Notes under the pieces: generated by a model
Seen by the model: only the letters and a program-made list of their open reading frames with translations
Databases searched by the model: none
Told to the model about the DNA's origin: nothing
DNA from: Neomicrococcus aestuarii
Lineage (GTDB): Bacteria > Actinomycetota > Actinomycetes > Actinomycetales > Micrococcaceae
Length of the DNA: 64,000 nucleotides
Direction of reading: 5' to 3'
Assembly (NCBI RefSeq): GCF_014201135.1
Contig: NZ_JACHDR010000001.1
Span: forward strand, 496,001-560,000
Translations under genes and position numbers: made by a program
Shown: positions 17,819-26,337 of the stretch, in pieces
Numbering within the stretch: position 1 is the first letter of the stretch
How the letters are laid out: each line of letters starts with the position of its first letter

Positions 17819-18787
17819 ATGTTGAAGAATCACTTAGATCAGTCCGTAAAGAGCGATTTATCACTCGTCAGCGAGTCGCGATTCTCCGTGGGCATCGACG
17901 TGGGTGGCACCAAAATTGCCGGCTTGTTACTCGATGGTAACAATCAAATTGTAACGCGCGCTACATTGCCGGTACCCAAGAGTTCCACCGAATCCCTCCT
18001 CGACGGGCTCGCTCGGGTTGCGCTCGAATTGATCGACGCGGCGCCTTCCGAACACCGCGAACGATGCTCGGTCGGTTTTGCTATTGCCGGTTGGCTCAAC
18101 GCGACCAGCGACTTTGTCCGCTTCAGCCCGCACTTGCCGCTCACTGGCGTCTTCGTCAAGCACGAGCTCGAGTACCGTGTGGGCCGCCCCGTTGTCATTG
18201 CGAATGACGCCGATGCGGCAGGCTGGGCGGAATTTCGCTTGGGCGCCGCACTGGATTACGACGACGCAGTCTGCCTCACACTAGGGACCGGGCTCGGCTC
18301 TGCGGTGATTGCGAACGGCACTCTGATTCGTGGCGCGATCGGCATGGCGGGCGAATTAGGGCACGTGTGCATCGACCCCACCGGACCTGAATGCGCTTGT
18401 GGCGGAATCGGCTGTCTGGAAATTTTCGCCTCCGGAACTGGCGCCGAACGTGCTGCATGGAAGGCCGGTCTCATGATGACCGGTCGTGAACTCGTAGCCG
18501 CCGCTGAGCTGGGCGATCGCGACGCTTGTGCAGTGCTTGACGACGTTGCCCGGCCCCTAGCGCAAGCGCTCACCATGGTGGTAGGCACACTGGATCCTGG
18601 TGTAGTGGTCATCGGTGGCGGCTTTGGAACGGCCTCGCCATACTTCCTGGACTCGTTGCGGCGCCAGTACGCGGCGCTGGCGTCCCGACCCGAATCACGC
18701 CCGCTCGTCCCCGTAGAGGTTGCCACGTGGGGTCCCGAAGCCGGCGCGGTGGGGGCGGCACTACTCGCTGCACATCACAAGAGTTAG
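17819..18787 (+). CDS. ROK-family sugar kinase (glucokinase-like)
   Basis: A 322-residue ROK kinase that phosphorylates a hexose with ATP, most likely glucose. Motifs: DVGGTKIAG for phosphate binding near residue 23, the substrate-binding ANDADAAGWAEF with catalytic Asp, TLGTGLGSAVI, and the zinc-binding ROK signature GHVCIDPTG followed by CACGGIGCLE. No N-terminal helix-turn-helix, so it is an enzyme, not a ROK repressor. I took the ATG at 17819, the last upstream of the conserved core; the Shine-Dalgarno is weak. An exact TACGACGACGC (18257-18267) encodes Tyr-Asp-Asp-Ala at a position where family members often have acidic residues. Confidence 0.9.
   Translation: MLKNHLDQSVKSDLSLVSESRFSVGIDVGGTKIAGLLLDGNNQIVTRATLPVPKSSTESLLDGLARVALELIDAAPSEHRERCSVGFAIAGWLNATSDFVRFSPHLPLTGVFVKHELEYRVGRPVVIANDADAAGWAEFRLGAALDYDDAVCLTLGTGLGSAVIANGTLIRGAIGMAGELGHVCIDPTGPECACGGIGCLEIFASGTGAERAAWKAGLMMTGRELVAAAELGDRDACAVLDDVARPLAQALTMVVGTLDPGVVVIGGGFGTASPYFLDSLRRQYAALASRPESRPLVPVEVATWGPEAGAVGAALLAAHHKS
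18257..18267 (+). repeat. Exact TACGACGACGC copy in the ROK kinase gene
   Basis: In frame as Tyr-Asp-Asp-Ala just before TLGTGLG. May be native codons of the family, not an inserted copy. Confidence 0.45.
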
Positions 18788-18829
18788 TACGAAAGGTTTC
18801 TCGCAGCCGAGTTCCGCTGAGAACTCAGC

Positions 18830-19258
18830 CTAAAGTTCGGCGCCGTTGTTGAAATCGTTGCGCTCCGACGGAAGATTCCACCACAAGTACCCAATTCCGG
18901 CGATGGCCAGAGCGATCGCTCCGAACCACGCCATGAAGGGCGCGGAACGCCACACGATAGCGAAGAGCACCAAGAGCAGCGGTCCACCCGCCGCGGCCAG
19001 CCACGCCAACACCGTCAACGGATTACCCACGCCCAGCGGCCGCGGTTCTGGCGGCACGAAATGCTCATCCAGCTCACCTGAGGATTCGTTCAACTCTTCG
19101 GGAATCTCCGGCGAGCTCGCTTCTCGGCCGGAAGACTCTGAGCTGACATATTCAGAGCTGACATATTCAGGGCCGTTAGATTCAACGCCGTCGGACTCAA
19201 AGAAGCGGCGAACCAAGTCGTCCCATTCCTCGTCCGATGGATTGCGACCCTGCGTCAC
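18830..19258 (-). CDS. Hypothetical two-helix membrane protein coupled to an esterase gene
   Basis: A 142-residue protein with an acidic, Ser/Glu-rich N-terminal half and two hydrophobic segments (about 80-100 and 107-128) before a short polar tail, resembling small actinobacterial membrane proteins of unknown role. A 15-base tandem duplication (19141-19170) repeats Ser-Glu-Tyr-Val-Ser in the acidic part. The GTG start overlaps the stop of the upstream esterase gene by four bases (GTGA), so both are cotranscribed and coupled. No function is proposed. Confidence 0.8.
   Translation of the reverse strand: MTQGRNPSDEEWDDLVRRFFESDGVESNGPEYVSSEYVSSESSGREASSPEIPEELNESSGELDEHFVPPEPRPLGVGNPLTVLAWLAAAGGPLLLVLFAIVWRSAPFMAWFGAIALAIAGIGYLWWNLPSERNDFNNGAEL
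19141..19170. repeat. 15-bp tandem duplication in the acidic half of the small membrane protein
   Basis: Two perfect copies of AGCTGACATATTCAG, in frame. Confidence 0.9.
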
Positions 19259-20037
19259 TTAACTAGACCCCTCACAAACGCAACGGAACCGCTTTCGATA
19301 GCTGCGGCGTCGTAGTCCAAAGTAGCAACATGGAAGCTGTTCGGAAGCGCGGTCACCTGCACATTGCTGCCCTTGAGGGGATTCTTGGCGAGCCCCTTTT
19401 CGAGGATCTTGATGCTGGAGTCCGGGACCACGTGATCAGTGGCTGAGCGGAACAGTAAGACGGGGGCGGTGATCTGTGAAAGCTTCCCACGCGTCACGGC
19501 CATGAGCTTGCCCAGCTCGGCGACACCACCCACAGGCGTCCGCGAGTAAGCACCCTCAGTGACCCCTGGCTTGGCGATGTCATCTCTAATGGGCTCTACC
19601 GATTTGACGACCCACCGCAGAGCAGGGGCCAGACTCGCAGTAGGGGAAGCAAACTTCAGTGATGGATTGACAGTGATGATGCCAGCAGGATCTCGAATTT
19701 CCCCCAAGCGAAGGGCGAGCGTTCCACCCATCGATAGCCCCGCCACCACCACGTTCTCATGCTCGCGTCGAAGACGATCAAAGTGCGCCGACACCGCATT
19801 GATGTACGCCTTGTAGCTGGTGCCATTGAGGTCTTCCCAGCGTGTTCCATGCCCGGGAAGGAGCGGGACGCTGACACTGAACCCCGCCTCCAGGAAAGCG
19901 TTGGCCCACGGGCGAACCGACAATGGTGAACCGGTAAAACCGTGAATCACCAAAACCGCCGTAGAGCCCGGGCGCAACACAGTGAAGGGCTGCGTGGGAT
20001 CAAGCGGTGGCTGGGGAGCGGGAAGAGCCGTGTTCAT
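19255..20037 (-). CDS. Carboxylesterase / monoacylglycerol-lipase-like alpha/beta hydrolase
   Basis: A 260-residue alpha/beta hydrolase close to Est30/thermostable monoacylglycerol lipases. The oxyanion HGFTGSP lies near residue 33, the nucleophile Ser in GLSMGG near 101, an acidic residue in the FRSATDHVVP segment near 200 and the catalytic His in SFHVATLD near 235. No signal peptide, so it acts in the cytoplasm on short esters or monoglycerides. The next gene starts within its stop codon. plsC is divergent 67 bases away and also handles glycerolipids, a possible but unproven link. No Shine-Dalgarno is obvious at the ATG. Confidence 0.9.
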   Translation of the reverse strand: MNTALPAPQPPLDPTQPFTVLRPGSTAVLVIHGFTGSPLSVRPWANAFLEAGFSVSVPLLPGHGTRWEDLNGTSYKAYINAVSAHFDRLRREHENVVVAGLSMGGTLALRLGEIRDPAGIITVNPSLKFASPTASLAPALRWVVKSVEPIRDDIAKPGVTEGAYSRTPVGGVAELGKLMAVTRGKLSQITAPVLLFRSATDHVVPDSSIKILEKGLAKNPLKGSNVQVTALPNSFHVATLDYDAAAIESGSVAFVRGLVK

Positions 20038-20092
20038 GCCCGGTAATGTCCATTCGATTGGTGAGTGTCCAACAGTAAGTGCCTCTGCCCAG

Positions 20093-20098
20093 TATTCT
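20093..20098 (+). promoter_or_regulatory. -10 box of leaderless plsC
   Basis: TATTCT, 6-base spacer to the GTG at 20105, the geometry of a leaderless transcript. This decides the start over upstream codons. Confidence 0.65.
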
Positions 20099-20104
20099 TG
20101 CAGA

Positions 20105-20803
20105 GTGTTCTATTGGTTCATGAAGACGTTCGTCGTCGCCCCGATTACTACAGTCCTCTTCCGTCCTTGGGTCAAGGGTCTGGACAACATTCCCAAAGAG
20201 GGTGCCGCCATTTTGGCGTCCAACCACCTTTCGGTCTCAGACTCAGTCTTCTTGCCTGTTACGGTGGACCGCCCCGTGGTGTTCTTGGCGAAGATCGAGT
20301 ACTTCACCGGTAAAGGCCTCAAAGGTCGCGTCACCGCGGCGTTCTTCCGAATGACCAATCAGCTTCCCATGGACCGTTCTGGCGGCGCGGCCTCCATGAA
20401 TTCCTTGGCATCAGGCGCACAAGCACTCCGCGAAGGAAAGCTCCTGGGCATCTACCCGGAGGGCACCCGTAGCCCGGACGGCAAGCTCCACAAGGGCAAG
20501 GTGGGCGTCGCTCGATTGGCGATCGCCACAGGCGTGCCTGTTATTCCTATCGCCATGATCGGCACGGACAAGGTTCAGCCGATCGGCAAGACCGTTCCGA
20601 ATATTCGACGCGTCGGCATGATCGTCGGTGAGCCGCTGGACTTCTCCGCTTACGCTGGCCGCGAAGACGATCGCTTTGCTCAGCGCGAAGTCACGGACAA
20701 AATCATGGACTCCATCATGCGCTTGAGCGGTCAAGAGTACGTGGACGAGTACGCGCAGAAGATCAAGGCGCGAGCCGCTCACAAGCACGGAGCTAGCTCC
20801 TAA
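20105..20803 (+). CDS. plsC: 1-acyl-sn-glycerol-3-phosphate acyltransferase
   Basis: A 232-residue PlsC-type acyltransferase that converts lysophosphatidic acid to phosphatidic acid at the membrane. The catalytic motif NHLSVSD is an H-x4-D-like block I (His near residue 39), block III is YPEGTRSPDG, and block IV GVPVIPIAMIGT; the second helix region contains the FFRMTNQLPMDR segment. The frame is open back to 19982, but the GTG at 20105 has a TATTCT -10 box at the exact leaderless distance and the upstream part overlaps the divergent esterase gene. No operon partner; aroG follows after 255 bases. Confidence 0.92.
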   Translation: MFYWFMKTFVVAPITTVLFRPWVKGLDNIPKEGAAILASNHLSVSDSVFLPVTVDRPVVFLAKIEYFTGKGLKGRVTAAFFRMTNQLPMDRSGGAASMNSLASGAQALREGKLLGIYPEGTRSPDGKLHKGKVGVARLAIATGVPVIPIAMIGTDKVQPIGKTVPNIRRVGMIVGEPLDFSAYAGREDDRFAQREVTDKIMDSIMRLSGQEYVDEYAQKIKARAAHKHGASS

Positions 20804-21046
20804 CTTACCTAGGTCTTAACCCACCTGCCTCTTAACCCACTTGATGCGGTAGTTCCGCGAATATTCTTGGGGAGTTTGAGTACTTCGGGAGTTTCGCGGA
20901 CCCTGCTGGGGATTGTTGTCGCTGCTGCACGGTGGTTCGCCTACTTTGTGGGTGAATTCTGGGTCTTTATGGTGCTGATTTGATGCGTGGATGACACACG
21001 GTGTTCACTCTGTGGTCACGCTTTGGGCGAGTGGCGTAGGGGAGAC

Positions 21047-21052
21047 TAACCT
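21047..21052 (+). promoter_or_regulatory. -10 box of leaderless aroG
   Basis: TAACCT, 6-base spacer to the GTG at 21059; predicted transcript starts at the start codon. Confidence 0.65.
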
Positions 21053-21058
21053 TGAGGG

Positions 21059-22462
21059 GTGACTCAGACAGCACCTCAATTCGATTTCTCCTCGACTTCC
21101 CCGACCGGAACTATCTCCGGTCCTGCAGCCGATCCGCAGCTGGACATTTGGCGCGAGCTTCCCATCGCGCAACAGCCTTCGTGGCATGGCACGGAAGAGT
21201 ATGAGCAGGCTGTCGCCGAGCTCGGCACGTTGCCTCCGCTGGTTTTTGCTGGCGAAGTTGACGTTTTGCGTGAGCGACTCGCGGCAGCTGCCGAAGGACG
21301 CGCCTTCTTGCTTCAGGGCGGCGACTGCGCCGAAACCTTTGCCGGCGCCACCGCTGACAAGATTTCCGCTCGCGTCAAGACCATCCTGCAAATGGCAGTG
21401 GTGTTGACCTACGGCGCTTCCATGCCGGTCATCAAGATGGGGCGCATGGCTGGACAGTTCGCCAAGCCACGCTCTTCCGATTCTGAGACCCGCGATGGCG
21501 TGACGCTTCCAGCGTTCCGTGGTGACATTGTGAACGGGTACGAATTTACCGAAGAATCGCGCCGCCACAACCCGCAGCGCATGGTCAAGGCGTACCACAC
21601 GTCGGCTGCAACCCTGAACCTCATCCGTGCGTTCACCCAGGGCGGTTTTGCAGATTTGCGCTCGGTTCACCAGTGGAACCAGGGCTTCATGGCGAACCCT
21701 GCCCACTCGAAGTACGACGTTCTCGCCGGTGAAATTGACCGTGCCGTGAACTTCATGAGCGCTTGCGGCGCAGATTTCGAGGCGCTCAAGCGCACCGAGT
21801 TCTTTGCCGCTCACGAAGCATTGTTGTTGGACTACGAGCGTGCGCTGACCCGTACGGATTCCCGCACTGGCTTGCCATACGACACCTCGGCACACTTCTT
21901 GTGGATCGGCGAGCGTACCCGCCAGCTGGACGGCGCACACGTTGACTTCTTGTCCCGTGTTCGTAACCCGATCGGCGTGAAGCTTGGCCCAACCACCACC
22001 GGTGATGACGCAATTGCATTGATCAACAAGCTTGATCCAAACCGCGAGCCTGGCCGTCTGACGTTCATCACCCGCATGGGTGCTGGCAACATTCGCGAGA
22101 AGCTCCCGGCAATCGTGGAGGCCGTCCAGAAGGAAGGCGCCAAGGTTGTGTGGGTTACTGACCCGATGCACGGCAACACCGTCACGAGCCAGAACGGCTA
22201 CAAGACTCGCCGCTTCGACGACGTCATGGACGAGGTCGCAGGCTTCTTCGAGGTGCACCGCGCGCTCGGCTCTGTAGCCGGCGGCTTGCACGTTGAAATG
22301 ACTGGCGACGACGTTGCAGAGTGCTTGGGCGGTTCTGATCCGATTCGTGAAGACCAGTTCGATGCTCTCTACGAGTCGGTGTGTGACCCACGCTTGAACC
22401 ACATGCAGTCCCTTGAGATGGCCTTCTTGGTGGCCGATTCTCTCGCACACCAGAAGTCCTAA
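21059..22462 (+). CDS. aroG: Class II 3-deoxy-7-phosphoheptulonate (DAHP) synthase
   Basis: A 467-residue class II (plant-like) DAHP synthase. It condenses phosphoenolpyruvate and erythrose 4-phosphate in the first step of the shikimate pathway. Diagnostic are LLQGGDCAETF near residue 87, KMGRMAGQFAKPRS near 125 for substrate and metal binding, and the C-terminal WVTDPMHGNT with metal-ligand residues and GSDPI. In Mycobacterium the homologue AroG pairs with chorismate mutase and is feedback-inhibited by aromatic amino acids; whether that holds here is unknown. The gene has its own leaderless promoter and faces the PASTA kinase gene across a strong hairpin, as pknL and aroG are neighbours in Mycobacterium. 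Confidence 0.97.
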   Translation: MTQTAPQFDFSSTSPTGTISGPAADPQLDIWRELPIAQQPSWHGTEEYEQAVAELGTLPPLVFAGEVDVLRERLAAAAEGRAFLLQGGDCAETFAGATADKISARVKTILQMAVVLTYGASMPVIKMGRMAGQFAKPRSSDSETRDGVTLPAFRGDIVNGYEFTEESRRHNPQRMVKAYHTSAATLNLIRAFTQGGFADLRSVHQWNQGFMANPAHSKYDVLAGEIDRAVNFMSACGADFEALKRTEFFAAHEALLLDYERALTRTDSRTGLPYDTSAHFLWIGERTRQLDGAHVDFLSRVRNPIGVKLGPTTTGDDAIALINKLDPNREPGRLTFITRMGAGNIREKLPAIVEAVQKEGAKVVWVTDPMHGNTVTSQNGYKTRRFDDVMDEVAGFFEVHRALGSVAGGLHVEMTGDDVAECLGGSDPIREDQFDALYESVCDPRLNHMQSLEMAFLVADSLAHQKS

Positions 22463-22509
22463 TTTCATCCTCAGCTTGTCTGGCGGCTAGACCCGCGAGG
22501 TAAGCACAC

Positions 22510-22548
22510 AGTAGGGGTAGGAGTCACTTAGTGATTCCTAACCCTACT
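22510..22548. terminator. Long hairpin between convergent aroG and pknL
   Basis: 19-base arms (22510-22528, AGTAGGGGTAGGAGTCACT, and 22530-22548) around one base, one mismatch and one wobble. No clear T run; functions as a terminator for both genes or protects the 3' ends. Confidence 0.8.
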
Positions 22549-22599
22549 TGTATGTACGAATCGACGTTCCCCCAGTCACCGTTATGGCCTGGGACGAGG

Positions 22600-24975
22600 T
22601 CACACCACGGTGAGGGTGATAGTCGAGCCTTCTGCCGCGGTGTCCCCGAGGACGCTTTGACCGTGCACTGTGCCGAAAAGATTGCCTAACGGGTACTTCA
22701 CGCTGACTTCGAAGCCCAGATCTTCGAGCGTGCTCCGGGCTTCGTCGAGCTGCATTCCAATCACACGCGGTACTTCAATCATGCGTGGGCCCAAGGAAAT
22801 GCTCACGGAGACGTCGGTCCCGCGTGAAACCTTCGTGCCCTCTTTGACGCTTTGGGCTGAAATCTGACCAGCTGGAACAGAAGCCGAATTCTCCTCTTGG
22901 CCCTCAACAAGATTCAAACCGATATTCTCGAGAGCCGCGGTGGCTTCGGCGAGGGTCATTCCCGCAAGCCCGGGAACGGAAACTGGTGCAGGACCCTTAG
23001 ATACGACGACGCTGACTTCCGTTCCGCGGCGAACCGCGGTTCCGGGGGCCACTGATTGGCTGAGGACTTCGCCCTTGGCAATGCTTTCGTCAAATTCTTG
23101 CGTGACAGTTCCCAGCTCCAATGACTCAGCCTCCAGAATTGCTGGGAGGTCCGATTGCGCCAGCTGGGCGAGGTTTGGAACTTCGAAGAGTTCGGGCCCC
23201 TTGGATACCAAGAGGTCCACTCCTTCGTAACGGCGAATAGTGGTGCTGGCTAGTGGTTCAGTGCCGACGACGAGTCCTTTGTCGACATCGTCACTGAATA
23301 CTTCTTTTGGGCGCGCTGCTACCCCCGCGTCACTGAGTGCCTGGGTGGCCGAAGCGACCGTCTGGCCACTCGTCTCCGGCAAACTCACTGGGGCTCCAGG
23401 CCCCATGCCGAAGAACCACCCGGTGGCTGCTAGGAGTGCTGCCAGCATGAAGAGGACAATCGCGAGGATCCACCGACGGACACCGGCGCCCTTTTTGTCT
23501 AACTTGACGAGTGGTTTCTGTGCTTGTTTCTTCCACTCGTGTTCTGCGTTCTTAGCGTCCTTGCGCGCTTGCTTCGCAGCAACGGCAGGTTTCACGGGGC
23601 GTGCTGGGGGAGCCGTCGCTCCGACTGCTGAAATCACTCCAGTATCGGAGGTGCCCCCGTCGGCTCGGGCGCTGGTCTCGACGCCTGACGTCGCTTCATT
23701 CGCCGAAAGATCCCGGGCGTTGATCACCTCTGTGAATTGCGAATCTTCACGAGCGTCATAGCCCGAACCAACACGACTAAACACTTCAGTCCGGTGATCG
23801 CCCGTGGCTATGACCGTCGTTGCATCGAGGTCTTCATCCTCATCGACGTCAGAGGAGAAGTCGCCGTCATCGTCTCGATCCTCGAGCTGATCGGGATCAT
23901 CGAGCGTGGGGTCAGTGTCGTATGAATCTCCGTCAGGAGTGGAGTTGGAGCTTGAGTTGGCAGCGGTGGAAGCACCTGGTTCGCCGTTCTGAGACTGATC
24001 GGGTTCGTTCCAGTAGCCGGCATACTTTTCTTCGACCTCCCGGTCAACGGCAACAGGAGCAGTCGCGGCAGCGGCGTCGTCGTAATCCTTGCGTCTATTC
24101 GCAATTTCAGTGGCACCCAAATCTAGCTGTTCGTCACTCAACGCAGCTCGAACGTGCCGCAGCTCGCCCAACAAAGCTTCCGCGTCTACTGGTCGCGCTT
24201 CAGGGTCCTTGGCAGTGCACCATTCCACCAGCTCATCGAGATCTTGCGGAATTTCGGGTACCACCGTGGAGGGCAACGGCACCGTCTCATTGACGTGCTT
24301 GAAGACGATCTGCATCGAGTTCTGGCCCTGAAAAGGCTGCTCGCCAGTCAACAGTTCAAAGAGCATGATGCCGATTGCATAGAGGTCACTGCGCTTGTCC
24401 GCGTTCCCGCCCGTGACGAGTTCCGGGCTGACGTAGGCGACCGTGCCCACCAGCGTTCCGGACTGCGTGTGATTAGAAGCGGCCCGCGCGAGGCCGAAGT
24501 CCGCCACCTTGACGCGTCCAGTTTCCGTCAACAGAACGTTCTCCGGCTTCACATCCCGGTGAATGAGGCCCTTGGCATGAGCCGCGGCCAATCCGTCGAG
24601 GATTTCCTCCATGATGCGCAGAGTCTGGCGTGGGGTGAGTCGGCCTTGACGCTCCAACAGTTTGCGTAGCGTCTCGCCTTTGACGTATTCCATCACGAGG
24701 TAAGCGGTATCGCCGTCGACGCCTTGGTCGAGCACGTTGACGATGTTGGGGTGGGATAACTTGGCGGCGGTAATGGCTTCTTCTTCGAAGCGCTTCACCA
24801 CTCGAGCGTCCTCGGCGAGGTACGGATAGAGCGCTTTGAGCGCGACGTCGCGGTGCAACCGCTCGTCGGTTGCAAGGTACACGGTAGACATGCCGCCGCG
24901 GGCCAGGCGTCGGTGAATATGGTACCGACGATCGATCACTTGACCCACTAACGGATCCACGGTTCTCTCTTCCAC
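22600..24975 (-). CDS. pknL: PASTA-domain Ser/Thr protein kinase (PknL/PknB-like)
   Basis: A 791-residue membrane Ser/Thr kinase. The kinase domain (about 18-280) has the Gly-rich loop ARGGMSTVY, Lys47, HRDVKPEN (Asp141), DFG (Asp159) and a Thr-rich activation loop with GTVAYVSPE. A long acidic linker (about 300-480) follows, then a single membrane segment near 510-535 and four PASTA repeats (about 540-791) that would sense cell-wall material outside. It phosphorylates regulators and division proteins; GarA, encoded at 6.5 kb, is a family-typical substrate. The GTG at 24975 has a TACTAT -10 box 7 bases upstream, so the mRNA is probably leaderless. One exact TACGACGACGC copy in the linker encodes Tyr-Asp-Asp-Ala. 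Confidence 0.95.
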   Translation of the reverse strand: MEERTVDPLVGQVIDRRYHIHRRLARGGMSTVYLATDERLHRDVALKALYPYLAEDARVVKRFEEEAITAAKLSHPNIVNVLDQGVDGDTAYLVMEYVKGETLRKLLERQGRLTPRQTLRIMEEILDGLAAAHAKGLIHRDVKPENVLLTETGRVKVADFGLARAASNHTQSGTLVGTVAYVSPELVTGGNADKRSDLYAIGIMLFELLTGEQPFQGQNSMQIVFKHVNETVPLPSTVVPEIPQDLDELVEWCTAKDPEARPVDAEALLGELRHVRAALSDEQLDLGATEIANRRKDYDDAAAATAPVAVDREVEEKYAGYWNEPDQSQNGEPGASTAANSSSNSTPDGDSYDTDPTLDDPDQLEDRDDDGDFSSDVDEDEDLDATTVIATGDHRTEVFSRVGSGYDAREDSQFTEVINARDLSANEATSGVETSARADGGTSDTGVISAVGATAPPARPVKPAVAAKQARKDAKNAEHEWKKQAQKPLVKLDKKGAGVRRWILAIVLFMLAALLAATGWFFGMGPGAPVSLPETSGQTVASATQALSDAGVAARPKEVFSDDVDKGLVVGTEPLASTTIRRYEGVDLLVSKGPELFEVPNLAQLAQSDLPAILEAESLELGTVTQEFDESIAKGEVLSQSVAPGTAVRRGTEVSVVVSKGPAPVSVPGLAGMTLAEATAALENIGLNLVEGQEENSASVPAGQISAQSVKEGTKVSRGTDVSVSISLGPRMIEVPRVIGMQLDEARSTLEDLGFEVSVKYPLGNLFGTVHGQSVLGDTAAEGSTITLTVV
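24074..24084 (-). repeat. Exact TACGACGACGC copy in the pknL linker
   Basis: In frame as Tyr-Asp-Asp-Ala-Ala in a low-complexity part of the protein. Confidence 0.65.
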
Positions 24976-24982
24976 CTTTCCG

Positions 24983-24988
24983 ATAGTA
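24983..24988 (-). promoter_or_regulatory. -10 box of leaderless pknL
   Basis: TACTAT on the minus strand, 7-base spacer to the GTG at 24975. Confidence 0.5.
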
Positions 24989-25000
24989 GCCAGATGCGCA

Positions 25001-25037
25001 AGAGCGGGACTGAATCAACACGGCTCAGTCCCGCTCT
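25001..25037. terminator. Hairpin between whiB and pknL
   Basis: Perfect 13-bp arms AGAGCGGGACTGA (25001-25013) and TCAGTCCCGCTCT (25025-25037), just upstream of the pknL promoter; probably ends the whiB transcript. No T run. Confidence 0.75.
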
Positions 25038-25215
25038 ATCAGCGAGTCGATAGTTTTCGGTTCGTACTATCGCTATATGTAGGTGTCCTCAGGATGGTGG
25101 TCCTGAGAGTGGTTCTTTCTTGGGTGAGACGCCGGTGCTACGGGTGAGCGTCTCTGCAGCTGGCGAGGACGCCGGGCTGCGTGAAGGAATCGCTGTACTT
25201 TGATCGCTGTACGGA

Positions 25216-25275
25216 GAATCTTTGTACTGCGAATCCTAGTACTTGGAATCCCAGTACTAGGAATCCCAGTACTAG
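25216..25275. repeat. Four 15-bp tandem repeats over the whiB stop codon
   Basis: Units 25216-25230 (degenerate), 25231-25245, 25246-25260 and 25261-25275; the last two are identical (GAATCCCAGTACTAG). Each contains a palindromic AGTACT core. The whiB TAG (minus strand 25274-25272) lies in the last unit. Confidence 0.9.
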
Positions 25276-25520
25276 GAAGCGCGGCGTGCGCGGGCAGCGC
25301 GACGCTTCAACGCGCGGCGCTCATCCTCGCTCATGCCACCCCATACGCCAGCATCCTGACCGGTCTCGATAGCCCACTGAAGGCAGGTATCGATGACAGG
25401 GCACGTGCGGCACACGGCTTTGGCTTCTTCAATCTGGAGCAATGCCGGACCCGTGTTTCCCACTGGGAAAAAGAGTTCGGGATCCTTGTCCAGGCATGCT
25501 GCGCGGCTACGCCAACTCAT
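25272..25520 (-). CDS. whiB: WhiB-family iron-sulfur transcription factor
   Basis: An 82-residue WhiB-like protein, close in length to WhiB1. The four Fe-S cysteines are Cys9, the CxxC pair in AVCRTCP (about 37 and 40) and the Cys in DTCLQWA (about 46); the GVWGG turn and a Lys/Arg-rich C-terminal tail for DNA binding follow. Such proteins bind the primary sigma factor and sense NO or redox state; WhiB1 is essential in Mycobacterium. ATG at 25520 with AAGGAG eleven bases upstream. A roughly 300-base upstream region holds an attenuator-like hairpin (25640-25660) and an inverted GTCAC/GTGAC site. Its stop codon sits in a tandem repeat. Confidence 0.95.
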   Translation of the reverse strand: MSWRSRAACLDKDPELFFPVGNTGPALLQIEEAKAVCRTCPVIDTCLQWAIETGQDAGVWGGMSEDERRALKRRAARARRAS

Positions 25521-25745
25521 GCTCGTTAGTGCTCCTTCTCAAAGGCAATAATTAGGGCAATTCATGAACAACGGACAGCAGCTCTGAGAAATTCCCAAGA
25601 GTCCGACTGCCCGAAGTTAAGTGCTTCAACAAACGAAAGCGGGAGCTTACTACTCCCGCGGCAACTGCCAAATAAGGGTTTCATGACTTGAAGTTGTAAA
25701 CAAGAGGTTTTGTGTAAAAATATAGTGAATCCTTGTGTGGTTTTT

Positions 25746-25757
25746 GTCACGAGTGAC
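25746..25757. promoter_or_regulatory. GTCAC-GA-GTGAC inverted site
   Basis: 5-bp perfect arms with a 2-bp centre, about 65 bases upstream of the gene at 25822; the same arms with a 4-bp centre recur upstream of pyc (10658-10671). Candidate regulator site, protein unknown. Confidence 0.35.
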
Positions 25758-25809
25758 CACTTTGTTCTAGAATCCCGGAGATTTATCGGCGGGATCGTGG
25801 AAGTTCAGG

Positions 25810-25815
25810 TACGTT
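25810..25815 (+). promoter_or_regulatory. -10 box of the leaderless gene at 25822
   Basis: TACGTT, 6-base spacer to the GTG at 25822. Confidence 0.5.
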
Positions 25816-25821
25816 TTCAGG

Positions 25822-26322
25822 GTGAGTTCCCAAGCAAAGAGGTCGAAGAATTCGGCTAACAGCCCCAAATTAGAAGAGATGCCCAACGCTGGCTCGAACG
25901 TGGCGTCGGCATCCGGTGCACTGGTGACTCCGTCGCCATGGACGGTCAAAGCAATAGCCGCTGTGATGTTCTTGATGGCTCTGGGTGCTGGGGTTGTCCT
26001 GGTTTGGTATGCACTTTCTCTTGGCACGCCAGGTCCGGTTCCGATGAGCGGACGCATCTTCTTTCTGGTGCTTTTGTTAGCAGCAACGGGTCTTGCTGCG
26101 TTATCGGGCTTTCAGATTCTCAAGTCGCGTCCATGGACGCGAGCGTTCGTGATCGTGTGGCACATCTTCCAGATCATCTTTGCGACGCAACTATTGATTG
26201 GACCGACCTGGTGGATTGCCCTCTTGCTCTTGATCCCGTCAGCTCTAGCCGTCATCTTGATGTTTGCCAAAGCCACCACTGACTTCTTTGCCAGCAACCT
26301 GGGATTTCGCAACGAGCGATAG
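25822..26322 (+). CDS. Hypothetical four-helix membrane protein
   Basis: A 166-residue protein with a polar 40-residue N-terminus and four hydrophobic segments (about 42-65, 78-98, 108-127, 130-150), ending in a short charged tail. It resembles small actinobacterial integral membrane proteins often found near whiB, of no known function. The GTG start is supported by a -10 box at the leaderless distance. It converges with the large FtsK-like gene, 15 bases between stops. Confidence 0.8.
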   Translation: MSSQAKRSKNSANSPKLEEMPNAGSNVASASGALVTPSPWTVKAIAAVMFLMALGAGVVLVWYALSLGTPGPVPMSGRIFFLVLLLAATGLAALSGFQILKSRPWTRAFVIVWHIFQIIFATQLLIGPTWWIALLLLIPSALAVILMFAKATTDFFASNLGFRNER

Positions 26323-26337
26323 CTGTCGAACGTTCTT

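Larger units (their letters stand above)
25521..25821. other. Divergent control region whiB / 25822 gene
   Basis: About 301 AT-richer bases. Contents: a GCGGGAG-N7-CTCCCGC hairpin (about 25640-25660) in the whiB leader, an AT-rich stretch around 25695-25730 suited to the whiB promoter, and the inverted pair GTCAC-GA-GTGAC (25746-25757). No coding sequence was seen. Confidence 0.55.

Noticed and set aside
18257-18267. Counting the ROK copy of TACGACGACGC as an inserted repeat
   Set aside because: Acidic residues are common at this place in ROK kinases, so these may be native codons; counted as an occurrence only.
21005-22468. 487-codon open frame antisense to aroG
   Set aside because: Fully covers aroG on the other strand, His/Val-rich shadow translation without domains; aroG is clear.
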